64,000 bases of DNA from Acinetobacter pecorum. Its GTDB lineage: Bacteria > Pseudomonadota > Gammaproteobacteria > Pseudomonadales > Moraxellaceae. The stretch is from assembly GCF_014837015.1 (NCBI RefSeq), contig NZ_JACSPT010000002.1, positions 124,001 through 188,000 on the forward strand, read 5' to 3'. Below the pieces are notes generated by a model. That model searched no databases. It had not been told where the DNA came from and saw only the letters and a list, made by a program, of their open reading frames with translations. How positions within the stretch are numbered: the first letter of the stretch is position 1; each line of letters begins with the position of its first letter. Below, in pieces: positions 47,439 through 55,440 of the stretch. Both the position numbers and the translations under genes were made by a program.

Positions 47439-47714
47439 ATGGCACAACGTAAAAAGCACACCAGCTTTTATCCATGGATTGATCCAAAAGATCATGACAA
47501 AGGTTTCAAACTGAATTTCTCTGAAGTGACTTATGTTGAAGTGGGGCGGACTCCCGAGGGTTATAAGCAGGCTCAATTTGTGGGGCTGAAAAATCCAGAA
47601 ATGGCGCTGGATTATGCTTATCCCGATTCACTTTATTTGAGTGCTGAAGGTTTTATTTTAATTAAGACTCCGCAAGGCAAATATGAAATCATTGCAAAAA
47701 CAGATAACTGTTAA
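47439..47714 (+). CDS. Conserved hypothetical protein, 91 residues
   Basis: A short soluble protein (MAQRKKHTSFYPWIDPKDHD...), basic at the start and rich in Tyr, Glu and Lys. It has no signal peptide or recognised motif. It lies 2 bp before ubiC in the same direction, so it is probably translated from the same transcript. I do not recognise the family; the tight coupling to ubiC-ubiA is the only functional hint. Confidence 0.7.
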   Translation: MAQRKKHTSFYPWIDPKDHDKGFKLNFSEVTYVEVGRTPEGYKQAQFVGLKNPEMALDYAYPDSLYLSAEGFILIKTPQGKYEIIAKTDNC

Positions 47715-47716
47715 CA

Positions 47717-48223
47717 ATGAATAGTCGTTCTAGAAAACAAAATCCGCGTGTGTTGCTATCAGCTCTGCCGGCTGAGTTAAAACCGTGGCTATATGCCTCA
47801 GGTTCGCTTACGCAGCAACTGACCGATTTGGGGCAGGGACAATTTCATGTCGAGCCAATTCAAGAGCATTTTCAGCGTTTAAGCTTTGCCAATGCCAAAT
47901 GGATGCAGATGTCACCTCAGCATACTTCCTGGGTGCGTGAAAGTTATCTCTATGGTTCGGAACAATCTCCTTGGGTGAAAGCCAAAAGTATTTTTCCAAT
48001 TTTAAGCCTGCAAAAAAAAGCCCGAATTTTTCAGCATATTGGCACCAAACCGATTGGCTGGTTTCTGTTTCAACGTACCAATCCACTCTGCCAGCGTCGG
48101 GTGGTACTTTTAGATGAGGGCTGGACCCGTCAGAGCTGCTATACTTGGCACGGCTGTAAATTTATCGTACAAGAAACATTTTTACCGGCATTTGAACACT
48201 TTATACAAAATTCACAGGCTTGA
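47717..48223 (+). CDS. ubiC: Chorismate lyase
   Basis: A 168-residue enzyme that removes pyruvate from chorismate to give 4-hydroxybenzoate for ubiquinone synthesis. Visible family features are WVRESYLYGSEQSPWVKAKSIFP, the conserved Gly/Leu segment FQHIGTKPIGWFLF with following Arg residues, and the Glu in FIVQETFLPAF. The length is normal for UbiC. ubiA starts five bases after its stop codon. Confidence 0.9.
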   Translation: MNSRSRKQNPRVLLSALPAELKPWLYASGSLTQQLTDLGQGQFHVEPIQEHFQRLSFANAKWMQMSPQHTSWVRESYLYGSEQSPWVKAKSIFPILSLQKKARIFQHIGTKPIGWFLFQRTNPLCQRRVVLLDEGWTRQSCYTWHGCKFIVQETFLPAFEHFIQNSQA

Positions 48224-48228
48224 TTTTT

Positions 48229-49110
48229 ATGGCAACCGCACAAGCAATCACCTGGCGTGAGCGTCTTAACGCCTATTATTATCTTTGTCGTTTTGATAAA
48301 CCGATTGGCACTGAACTGGTCTTTTGGCCCACCATGTGGGCGCTGTGGATTGCTGCTCAGGGCATGCCACGCATTGAAATTTTAATTCCCATGATTTTGG
48401 GGGTGATTTTTATGCGGGCAGCAGGTTGTGCCATTAATGATTTTGCTGACCGTAAAGTCGATGCACATGTAGAGCGTACTAAAAACCGTCCGTTAGCGAC
48501 CGGAGTTATCAGTGCCAAAGAAGCCGTGATGGTATTTCTGGTTTTGGTGGCTGCCAGCGCCTGCCTGCTTCTTTTCTTGCCGATTGAAACCTTTTACTGG
48601 TCATTCGGGGCTTTATTTTTAGCGTTTATTTATCCTTTTATGAAGCGCTATACCCATTTACCTCAAGTCTTTTTGGGTGCAGCATTTTCCTGGTCGATTC
48701 CGATGGCCTATACTGCAGTCGGGCAAACGCCGGATTTAATCTGCTGGCTTCTATATTTTGGTAATCTGGCCTGGACCGTCGCCTATGATACCCAATATGC
48801 AATTGCAGATCGTGAATACGATTTGAAAATTGGGGTAAAATCGACAGCGATCTTATTTGGTCAGCACGATATTCAGATCATTAGTGCATTGCAGGTAAGC
48901 AGTATTTTATTGATAGGTGCTGCATTATGGCTAGAAAATTTACTGGTTCCATTTGGTCTGGCTGCACTAATTGTTGTTGCTCTTGATTTTATTTACCAAT
49001 GGTTTAAAACTCGAGATAAAAATCCACAGCTGTGTTTCTGGGCGTTTAGGCATAACCGCTGGATTGGATTCATAATCTTTGCTGGAATTTTTCTGGCTCT
49101 TTGGTACTAA
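48229..49110 (+). CDS. ubiA: 4-hydroxybenzoate octaprenyltransferase
   Basis: An inner-membrane prenyltransferase of 293 residues from the ATG at 48229 (the frame opens at TTG 48220, overlapping ubiC). It attaches the polyprenyl tail to 4-hydroxybenzoate. The first Asp-rich motif is NDFADRKVDAHVERTKNRPLATG and the second is AYDTQYAIADREYDLKIGVKST. Nine membrane helices are expected. It forms an operon with ubiC and the 91-residue gene, ended by a terminator. Confidence 0.97.
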   Translation: MATAQAITWRERLNAYYYLCRFDKPIGTELVFWPTMWALWIAAQGMPRIEILIPMILGVIFMRAAGCAINDFADRKVDAHVERTKNRPLATGVISAKEAVMVFLVLVAASACLLLFLPIETFYWSFGALFLAFIYPFMKRYTHLPQVFLGAAFSWSIPMAYTAVGQTPDLICWLLYFGNLAWTVAYDTQYAIADREYDLKIGVKSTAILFGQHDIQIISALQVSSILLIGAALWLENLLVPFGLAALIVVALDFIYQWFKTRDKNPQLCFWAFRHNRWIGFIIFAGIFLALWY

Positions 49111-49129
49111 CCGTCTATCGGCTAATAAC

Positions 49130-49158
49130 AAAAGCGTCCTATAAGGATGCTTTTTTTT
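49130..49158 (+). terminator. Terminator of ubiCA
   Basis: AAAGCGTCCT and AGGATGCTTT pair with one wobble and are followed by a run of eight T residues. Confidence 0.85.
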
Positions 49159-49220
49159 ATGCTTAATTTTGAGTGATCTCGATAAAAAGAGATAGGGAAT
49201 AACAATAAAAGGATAGAAAT

Positions 49221-50426
49221 ATGCAGAACAGTTATAAGAAATTGATGTTGGGCGTACTGTGTTCTTCGGTACTGTTTTTATCTGCGTGTGGAGATGATGA
49301 TAACGATAATTTTGTAGGATTTAATCCTGTTCGAACTTATACGGTTGATGAGCAGGTGAAAGCGGTTGTCGGGCGTCATGATATCTTTACTTATCGAATG
49401 GAAGGTGTACAGAATCGAGAGATTCGTGCTACTACACTGGTATTTACCCCTAAAGGTACTCCACCTATAGGTGGCTGGCCGATTGTGGTTTGGGCCCATG
49501 GTACTACAGGTGGAGCAGATAAGTGTGCACCTTCACGCCTTGCCTTGGATGGGCCTGAAAAGGCCTTGGTTATGGGGCTGGTACAACGAGGTTATGCGGT
49601 GATTGCCCCAGATTATGAGGGTCTGGGCAATGATAATGAGCCACATCCTTATCTGCATCTGGAAAGTGCTGCCAATTCAATATTATCGGCGATTAGTGAA
49701 GCTCAAAAACAGTATGGTGGACTACTGGCCAAAGATTGGGGGGTGATCGGGTGGTCACAGGGCGGACATGCAGCTTTAGCAGCCGCAGAGTTTTATAAGG
49801 CTTTACCAAATAATACTTATCGTGGTGCAGTTGCAATTGCCCCAGCTTCTTATCTTAATGATACCTTGGAACAAGGGCTTTTATTTGCTCAAGGTCTGGC
49901 TGCTGATGGTAATGTAGCTCAAGCAGTACCAATAGCAGCGACTTTGTATACGTATGCCGCTATTGTCAGTTCAGGAATTAAGGCAGAAAAAACCAACTTT
50001 AATTACAATCAGGCCTTTGTTAATGCCAAGGTAGATCTGGCTAGACAGGCTGAAAGTTTATGTTCCCCTGAGCTTGCACAGCGTTTTGGTGCAGATATTC
50101 AAACGGCATTACAAAGTGATGTGAATTTCTCGCAATATCAGGCATTACGGGAAAACTTCCTGAGCGACCCTGATATTATGAATTATCTGATAGATAATCA
50201 GCCTGCACAAACCCGACTTGATCGTCCAGTTTATATTTTTCAAGGCACCGCAGATACCACAGTACCTTATACCATTACCCAGATCTTATATGATGGTATG
50301 CTTGCAGACGGAACTAATGTAGAGTTAATTCCGATCCTAAATGCCACGCACGCTACAGTGGTCACTGAAAATATTCCCGCACTGCTCAATACGGTAGAAG
50401 CCGTTATGAATACGCCAGTGTCATAA
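49221..50426 (+). CDS. Secretory-lipase-like alpha/beta hydrolase lipoprotein
   Basis: A 401-residue protein with a lipoprotein signal ending in the lipobox LSAC, followed by an Asp/Asn-rich stretch. The alpha/beta hydrolase body has the oxyanion region IVVWAHGTTGGADKCAPS and the nucleophile elbow GWSQGGHAALAAA. The acid is the Asp in FQGTADTTVP and the base is the His in LNATHATVV. The pattern resembles fungal-type secretory lipases and bacterial relatives. The substrate is probably an ester or triglyceride. It is a single gene with its own promoter. Confidence 0.85.
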   Translation: MQNSYKKLMLGVLCSSVLFLSACGDDDNDNFVGFNPVRTYTVDEQVKAVVGRHDIFTYRMEGVQNREIRATTLVFTPKGTPPIGGWPIVVWAHGTTGGADKCAPSRLALDGPEKALVMGLVQRGYAVIAPDYEGLGNDNEPHPYLHLESAANSILSAISEAQKQYGGLLAKDWGVIGWSQGGHAALAAAEFYKALPNNTYRGAVAIAPASYLNDTLEQGLLFAQGLAADGNVAQAVPIAATLYTYAAIVSSGIKAEKTNFNYNQAFVNAKVDLARQAESLCSPELAQRFGADIQTALQSDVNFSQYQALRENFLSDPDIMNYLIDNQPAQTRLDRPVYIFQGTADTTVPYTITQILYDGMLADGTNVELIPILNATHATVVTENIPALLNTVEAVMNTPVS

Positions 50427-50557
50427 TTAAATAAGAGGGATAAACCCATGCTGGCTTGAAGTCGGCGTGGATTTAAATACTGTTCGGCCTTGAGCTATGA
50501 CTTTATTTTGTTATATTGGGCATTGCAATTAAATGACGAAATTAAAGCAGGTTTGTT

Positions 50558-50821
50558 ATGTCTGAGCAGCCACAGCCCCGCAGTGTCAAAAAGCTATTGA
50601 TCTTCGGTACGCTTGCCCTCTGTATTCCGGTATTTTTAATTAGTATGGCATTTCTTGCGGTAAATAGTGATGCTAAAAATCAGGAAAAATACAAGCAGCA
50701 GCAGGCAGATATGATTGCACGTATTGAAGCACGAGAAGCTGCGGAAAAGCTCAAAGCAGAGCAGGATGCTTTAGCAAATTCAACTCAAGCTGCATCTGAA
50801 AGTACAGTAACTGTTCCTTAA
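50558..50821 (+). CDS. Small single-pass membrane protein with a coiled-coil tail
   Basis: An 87-residue protein. The N-terminal PQPRSVKK is followed by one membrane helix (LLIFGTLALCIPVFLISMAFL). A Glu/Lys/Gln/Ala-rich heptad-like tail (EKYKQQQADMIARIEAREAA) should form a periplasmic coiled coil. No family is recognised. Its stop codon meets the end of the convergent DUF2726 gene. Confidence 0.7.
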   Translation: MSEQPQPRSVKKLLIFGTLALCIPVFLISMAFLAVNSDAKNQEKYKQQQADMIARIEAREAAEKLKAEQDALANSTQAASESTVTVP

Positions 50822-50822
50822 T

Positions 50823-51266
50823 TTATCTTATATCCCTTTGTAGCTGTCTGATACTCGGAATCTGGGTATATCGAATCACGGTATATCCTGCTGCAATCAA
50901 CATTGCATCACGTTCAGCATCTTCTTGTTCTTTGCCAATATGACTCGGATCATCTAATTCAATAATCGCCACCACATTATATTCGCGATCAAGTACCACG
51001 AAGTCTGTGACTTTGCGATTGAACTGATTGCGCATTTTGATCTGGTCATGCGTGATCAAGGCGCTAAACGCGACTTGGGCCAGAATATGATGATGAGGAA
51101 AGGCATCTTTTAGACGAGTAAACATCCTGCTTTCAAAAGCAGTAATCACACGTTTTGGATAGAATTTCTTTTGACGGGTAAACAGATGTGGGAAGAGCAG
51201 ACAAACTAATGCAAAGGTTGCCAGGCAACCAATCACAAAAAATATAAACTGACTCAAATCAAACAT
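50823..51266 (-). CDS. DUF2726 domain membrane protein
   Basis: A 147-residue protein. One N-terminal membrane helix (FIFFVIGCLATFALVCLLFP) precedes a DUF2726 domain (about residues 35-145). Its conserved KVTDFVVLDREYNVVAIIELDDPSH looks like the restriction-endonuclease-like fold of this family, with D-(x)-E and a following His. The function is unknown. It is followed on its own strand by the small coiled-coil gene in convergent orientation. Confidence 0.85.
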   Translation of the reverse strand: MFDLSQFIFFVIGCLATFALVCLLFPHLFTRQKKFYPKRVITAFESRMFTRLKDAFPHHHILAQVAFSALITHDQIKMRNQFNRKVTDFVVLDREYNVVAIIELDDPSHIGKEQEDAERDAMLIAAGYTVIRYTQIPSIRQLQRDIR

Positions 51267-51286
51267 AGATCACAGATAGAGAAAAT

Positions 51287-51318
51287 AAAAAAACCCACTT
51301 CGCAATGAGTGGGTTTTT
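51287..51318 (-). terminator. Terminator downstream of tRNA-Asn pair A
   Basis: AAAAACCCACT and AGTGGGTTTTT pair around TCGCAATG, with a T run on the minus strand, just after tRNA-Asn copy 1. Confidence 0.88.
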
Positions 51319-51325
51319 AGAATCC

Positions 51326-51401
51326 TGGCTCTCCCACCTGGGCTCGAACCAGGGACCTGCGGATTAACAGTCCGTCGCTCTACCGACTGAGCTATGGGAG
51401 A
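51326..51401 (-). tRNA. tRNA-Asn (GTT), copy 1
   Basis: A 76-nt tRNA with acceptor TCTCCCA/TGGGAGA, anticodon loop CTGTTAA (anticodon GTT), T-loop GGTTCGAGCC and encoded CCA. Confidence 0.97.
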
Positions 51402-51407
51402 ATAGAT

Positions 51408-51483
51408 TGGCTCTCCAACCTGGGCTCGAACCAGGGACCTGCGGATTAACAGTCCGTCGCTCTACCGACTGAGCTATTGGAGA
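51408..51483 (-). tRNA. tRNA-Asn (GTT), copy 2
   Basis: The same tRNA but with acceptor TCTCCAA/TTGGAGA, a compensatory C:G to A:T change in the last acceptor pair relative to copy 1. It lies six bases from copy 1. Confidence 0.97.
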
Positions 51484-51489
51484 ATCTGA

Positions 51490-51731
51490 CAGCGATTATA
51501 GAGAGATTTGAAAAGGGGTCAAGGCACTTTTAGAAAAAAGCAGCATAAATTGAATCAAGTGTTTTAAAAATAGTCGAAAAGGTTTGTAGTTCAAACTGTT
51601 ATGTTTATGTAAAGCGGTCCTAACCACAAAATCGCGATCAGCCTTAATTTTTATAAGCGAGCTGGAACATAAGCGATGAGTGGTTGATCGCCTATATAAA
51701 TCAATATGATCTCAATTTTAAAAACACAGGT
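51490..51731. other. 242-bp spacer between tRNA-Asn repeats
   Basis: AT-rich unique sequence without a supported gene. It presumably holds the promoter for tRNA-Asn pair A. Confidence 0.5.
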
Positions 51732-51733
51732 AT

Positions 51734-51765
51734 AAAAAAACCCACTTCGCAATGAGTGGGTTTTT
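51734..51765 (-). terminator. Terminator downstream of tRNA-Asn pair B
   Basis: Same hairpin as the one at 51287-51318, located just after tRNA-Asn copy 3. It would separate transcription of the two pairs. Confidence 0.88.
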
Positions 51766-51772
51766 AGAATCC

Positions 51773-51848
51773 TGGCTCTCCCACCTGGGCTCGAACCAGG
51801 GACCTGCGGATTAACAGTCCGTCGCTCTACCGACTGAGCTATGGGAGA
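51773..51848 (-). tRNA. tRNA-Asn (GTT), copy 3
   Basis: Identical to copy 1 (acceptor TCTCCCA/TGGGAGA, anticodon GTT, encoded CCA). Confidence 0.97.
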
Positions 51849-51854
51849 ATAGAT

Positions 51855-51930
51855 TGGCTCTCCAACCTGGGCTCGAACCAGGGACCTGCGGATTAACAGT
51901 CCGTCGCTCTACCGACTGAGCTATTGGAGA
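51855..51930 (-). tRNA. tRNA-Asn (GTT), copy 4
   Basis: Identical to copy 2 (acceptor TCTCCAA/TTGGAGA, anticodon GTT, encoded CCA). Confidence 0.97.
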
Positions 51931-52030
51931 ATCTGATCGGCATTTTAGGGAGGAATCGGCAGGTCGTCAATCAATTAATGTAAAGAAATGAATTGTTTGC
52001 TTTATAAATATTCATTTAGAGTCTAAAAAT

Positions 52031-52061
52031 AAAAAAATCACCCAAAATGGGTGATTTTTTT
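52031..52061 (-). terminator. Terminator of sodB
   Basis: AAATCACCC and GGGTGATTT pair around AAAAT and are flanked by A and T runs, 18 bp after the sodB stop codon. Confidence 0.9.
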
Positions 52062-52078
52062 AGCAAAGAAATAAAGAA

Positions 52079-52705
52079 TTATTTCTCAACACCTGCAGGC
52101 TGGCCTGCATATTTCGCATTTGCATAATCCCAGTTCACCAGGCTTTCCAGGAAAGTAGAGATGTACTTAGGACGAGCATTGCGGTAGTCGATGTAGTAAG
52201 CGTGTTCCCAAACGTCAATCGTCAACACTGCAATTTTACCGTGCGCCATTGGCGTATCAGCATTTGAAGTTTTCATGATTGAAAGCTGGCCGTTTACTTC
52301 GTCAGCCACTAACCAAGCCCAACCTGAACCAAATTGAGTAGTTGCAGCAGCAGCAAATTCTTCAGCAAATTTTTCGTAAGAACCAAAAGCTTCGTCAATT
52401 TTTGCAGTCAAAGTACCAGTTGCTTTACCGCCACCGTTTTTAGCCATACAGTTCCAGTAGAATGTGTGGTTCCAAACTTGAGCCGCGTTATTGAACACAC
52501 CTGCTTTAGAAGCATCACCAGCAGTTGCTGTAATAATTTCTTCTAGAGTTTTGCCTTCAAGCTCAGTACCAGCGATCAGGTTATTCAGGTTAACCACATA
52601 AGTGTTGTGGTGTTTGTCATGATGGTATTCTAAAGTTTCTTTGCTGATGTGTGGAGCAAGATCTTCGTAGCCGTAAGGTAATGCTGGTAAAGTAATGGTT
52701 GTCAT
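52079..52705 (-). CDS. sodB: Iron superoxide dismutase
   Basis: A 208-residue enzyme that dismutates superoxide to peroxide and oxygen. I take the ATG at 52705 (MTTITLPALPYGYEDLAPHI, with AGGA upstream); the frame extends twelve codons further. Metal ligands are in YHHDKHHNTYV (first His), NHTFYWNCM (second His) and DVWEHAYYIDYRN (Asp and last His). The Ala/Gln pattern around NNAAQVWNHTFYW fits the iron rather than manganese form. It has no signal peptide and is cytoplasmic. Confidence 0.96.
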   Translation of the reverse strand: MTTITLPALPYGYEDLAPHISKETLEYHHDKHHNTYVVNLNNLIAGTELEGKTLEEIITATAGDASKAGVFNNAAQVWNHTFYWNCMAKNGGGKATGTLTAKIDEAFGSYEKFAEEFAAAATTQFGSGWAWLVADEVNGQLSIMKTSNADTPMAHGKIAVLTIDVWEHAYYIDYRNARPKYISTFLESLVNWDYANAKYAGQPAGVEK

Positions 52706-52858
52706 GTTCTCAATTCCTTGCATTTTGCTGGGTTTTAACAATAAGTGGCGTTATTGTAATAGATAATCGGGCCGAAATGGGCATCGTGTATAAATAACAA
52801 TACAGAATAAAGCCTGAAAATATATGAATAAAGCCACTGATCATAACCGTCAGTCGAA

Positions 52859-53617
52859 TTAAATCGGATTGTTTAATTCGAAATAATCATACTCAATATT
52901 AAACTGTTCTGAAATAGCCTTGGCCAGGCGTTGCACACCGTATTTTTCAGTCGCATGATGGCCACAGGCATAATAGTGCACATTCAGTTCCTGAGCTTCA
53001 TAAAAGGTCCGTTCAGACACTTCGCCCGAAATATAAGCATCACAGTCTTGTAGGGCCGCTTTTTGAATATAATCCTGCGCCCCGCCTGTACAGAAACCAA
53101 CTTTTTGAATCAAGGATTTTTCTGCAGGCAAATGTAGTGCGTCAAAGCCGAGTCTTTCTGATACATAGGCTTTGAAACCTTCTGGAGTCAAGGACTGTTT
53201 TAAATAGCCAATATTGCCAATCGGATGTCGTTCGGTTGGATCGAGCTGTTCAATATTTTCCAGTTCAAGCAGATCTGCAATCGCGGCATTATTTCCTAAA
53301 ACAGGGTGACTGTCTAAAGGAAGATGATATCCGACTAAAGAAATATCATTTTTAATCAGTGTTTTAATTCGTTTTCCACGCATCCCGGTAATTGGGTAAG
53401 CTTCACCTTTCCAGAAATATCCATGATGAACCAGCAGCAAGTCTGCGCCTTGTTCAATTGCAGCTTCAATGGCACTCTGGGAAGCAGTCACAGCACAGAG
53501 GATTTTATTTACCTCGGGTCTGCCTTCAATCTGCAAGCCATTTGGTGCATAGTCCTTAAATTCACGGGTTACCAAGGTCTGGTCACACCAGTGAATAATA
53601 TCGTTCAAATTCGCCAT
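52859..53617 (-). CDS. Nif3-like dinuclear metal centre protein (YbgI family)
   Basis: A 252-residue protein of the NIF3/YbgI family, which forms hexameric toroids with two metals per subunit. Metal-binding motifs are LLLVHHGYFWKGE, VGYHLPLDSHP and the C-terminal YYACGHHATEKYGVQRLA. YbgI-like proteins have been linked to GTP cyclohydrolase-like or DNA-repair roles without firm proof. It is a single gene, divergent from the DegS-type protease. Confidence 0.93.
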   Translation of the reverse strand: MANLNDIIHWCDQTLVTREFKDYAPNGLQIEGRPEVNKILCAVTASQSAIEAAIEQGADLLLVHHGYFWKGEAYPITGMRGKRIKTLIKNDISLVGYHLPLDSHPVLGNNAAIADLLELENIEQLDPTERHPIGNIGYLKQSLTPEGFKAYVSERLGFDALHLPAEKSLIQKVGFCTGGAQDYIQKAALQDCDAYISGEVSERTFYEAQELNVHYYACGHHATEKYGVQRLAKAISEQFNIEYDYFELNNPI

Positions 53618-53787
53618 AAAAGTCCTGTTAGTTTAAAAGCTTGCCCATAGTTAGCTATGGGTTTGATTGTAACTAAAGCTGCACAAATCTCTGTGGATTT
53701 TTTTGTATTTAGTTATGTATTTAGCATTACAATAGAATATAAATTACTTAGTCATCAACGAATTAAAATATTTTAGAGGATAATAAC

Positions 53788-54969
53788 GTGCGCCGCACCT
53801 TTACATGGTTACCTTGGGTGTTACTGATTTTGGTCATTATCGGTTTTCTGGGGTGGCAACAACTCCAAAAACCAAAGGCACCAGTTGCGCCAGATGGCGT
53901 CAAAATGCCTGCTGAAAAAGTAGAGCCGTTGATTGATATTTCGCGCACAGGAGGCGTTGTCTCCTATAATGCTGCGGTCAAAGTGGCAGCACCGGCTGTG
54001 GTGAATATTTTTACTACTCAAAAAGTCAAGCAGCAGGCTCATCCTTTGCTGAGTGATCCGGTATTTCGTGAATTCTTTGGCGATCAGTTACCTGACCAGT
54101 ATGGACAAAGCCCGAATGAAAACAGCTTGGGTTCTGGGGTGATTGTTCGTCCGGACGGTTATATCTTGACCAATAATCATGTGATCGCGCAGGCGGACCA
54201 AATTGTAGTGGCTTTGCAGGATGGTCGTCGTGCTGAAGCCAAGGTCGTCGGGACTGACCCAGATACAGATCTTGCCGTGATCAAGATCGAGCTGGATAAA
54301 TTACCTGTGCTGCCATTTAAGCTCAGTGGTAACGAAGTCGGGGACGTTGTCCTGGCCATTGGTAACCCATTCGGTGTAGGTCAAACCGTCACTCAAGGAA
54401 TTATTTCTGCCACAGGCCGTTCTGATCTGGGTATCAATACCTATGAAGATTTTATCCAGACCGATGCCGCCATCAACCCGGGTAACTCGGGTGGTGCACT
54501 GATTGATGTCGCCGGCAACTTAATTGGGGTGAATACCGCAATTTTCTCGCAGTCTGGTGGTTCACTGGGCATCGGTTTTGCTATTCCGGCTAAAATCTGT
54601 CAGCAGGTATTGAATGCCATTCTGGAAGATGGCCGCGTCGTTCGTGGCTGGTTGGGGATTAGCTTGTTACCTGCCGAACGTGATGATGTGCTGCAACCTA
54701 AAGAAAAAGGTGTCACCGTCGCTGAGGTGCTACCAGATGGACCCGCTGCTAAGGCTGGAATCAAGCGTGGTGATAAAATTATCAAGGTGAATGAGGAAGA
54801 GATCAGCTCAGCCTCACATTTGATTAATTTTGTCGCCTTGCAAAAACCGAACAGTACTATCCAGATTGAAATCGAGCGTGCAGGTAAACCGATGACGCTT
54901 GAAGTGGTAGTAACTGAACGTAAGGCACAAAATAGTGCTTCGCAATATATTCCTTTGCCAGGTCAGTAA
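53788..54969 (+). CDS. DegS/AlgW-type membrane-anchored serine protease
   Basis: A 393-residue HtrA-family protease starting at GTG 53788 with AGAGGA upstream. An N-terminal membrane anchor (WLPWVLLILVIIGFLGW) precedes a periplasmic trypsin-like domain. The catalytic triad is H131 (TNNHV), D161 (TDLAV) and S234 (GNSGGAL). There is a single PDZ domain (about residues 290-375: GWLGISLLP, GDKIIKVNEEEI). One PDZ plus a membrane anchor is the DegS/AlgW architecture, which in other species initiates RseA/MucA cleavage in the envelope stress response. No anti-sigma gene is adjacent. Confidence 0.92.
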   Translation: MRRTFTWLPWVLLILVIIGFLGWQQLQKPKAPVAPDGVKMPAEKVEPLIDISRTGGVVSYNAAVKVAAPAVVNIFTTQKVKQQAHPLLSDPVFREFFGDQLPDQYGQSPNENSLGSGVIVRPDGYILTNNHVIAQADQIVVALQDGRRAEAKVVGTDPDTDLAVIKIELDKLPVLPFKLSGNEVGDVVLAIGNPFGVGQTVTQGIISATGRSDLGINTYEDFIQTDAAINPGNSGGALIDVAGNLIGVNTAIFSQSGGSLGIGFAIPAKICQQVLNAILEDGRVVRGWLGISLLPAERDDVLQPKEKGVTVAEVLPDGPAAKAGIKRGDKIIKVNEEEISSASHLINFVALQKPNSTIQIEIERAGKPMTLEVVVTERKAQNSASQYIPLPGQ

Positions 54970-54978
54970 ATTTAAATA

Positions 54979-55009
54979 AAAAATCCCTCTTGTTGAGGGA
55001 TTTTTTTTG
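54979..55009 (+). terminator. Terminator of the DegS-type gene
   Basis: AAAATCCCTC and GAGGGATTTT pair around TTGTT and are followed by eight T residues, ten bases after the stop codon. Confidence 0.92.
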
Positions 55010-55103
55010 GTCAGCTTTTTATATTTAGATTACAAAACAAGAATATTTTATGTGATTTAAATCATTTAATTTTATTGAATAAAATTAAAAAGAGTATTCA
55101 ACA

Positions 55104-55360
55104 ATGAGTTTTATGACTGCTGATCAAGCCAAAATATTATCTGATGTAGCCAATATCAATATTGAGATGTTCAAGCCACGTTTAGCGCAACTAATTGAAG
55201 ATAATGCCAGACAGGGTAATACAGCGGTACTGCAGTTTTTCCCAAGCATCTGCCACTGGAAGAAATCCACCATCTTTCAGCGGAGTTGACAGAACTGGGC
55301 TATAACGTACGCTTTGAGGTAGAGGAGTTCTATTACAGGTTCAATGTGTACTGGCTATAA
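55104..55360 (+). pseudogene. Small hypothetical gene with an apparent single-base frameshift
   Basis: The frame from ATG 55104 encodes MSFMTADQAKILSDVANINI and continues normally to residue 46, then turns into unlikely sequence and stops at 55289. Adding one T to the T run just after 55230 restores a frame reading KHLPLEEIHHLSAELTELGY and so on to a TAA at 55358, giving an 85-residue protein. The restored half has good helical and strand character. The break may be a true mutation or a homopolymer sequencing error. No family is recognised. Confidence 0.6.
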
Positions 55361-55391
55361 TTTTATCAACTGTTCAAAAAAAGTCTTATTC

Positions 55392-55407
55392 AGGCATATA
55401 TCTTGCT
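55392..55407 (+). promoter_or_regulatory. Sigma-54-like promoter upstream of rutD
   Basis: AGGCATATATCTTGCT has GG at 55393-55394 and GC at 55405-55406 with exactly ten bases between. It lacks the T before GG but otherwise fits the -24/-12 pattern. It ends 34 bp before the rutD start. Confidence 0.55.
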
Positions 55408-55440
55408 GTATTCATCTCATAGTTCAAATATGAGAGTTTT

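Larger units (their letters stand above)
51285..51489. repeat. 205-bp direct repeat, copy A (terminator plus two tRNA-Asn)
   Basis: This stretch recurs at 51732-51936, offset by 447 bp, and I found no difference between the copies. Each contains a terminator hairpin and a tRNA-Asn pair. Confidence 0.9.
51732..51936. repeat. 205-bp direct repeat, copy B (terminator plus two tRNA-Asn)
   Basis: Second copy of the repeat at 51285-51489. It carries its own terminator and tRNA-Asn pair. Confidence 0.9.

Noticed and set aside
55225..55245. Programmed -1 frameshifting in the small gene
   Set aside because: The T run is preceded by G, so it does not form a full X XXY YYZ heptamer, and no downstream stem or pseudoknot is obvious. 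A simple deletion or read error is more likely.
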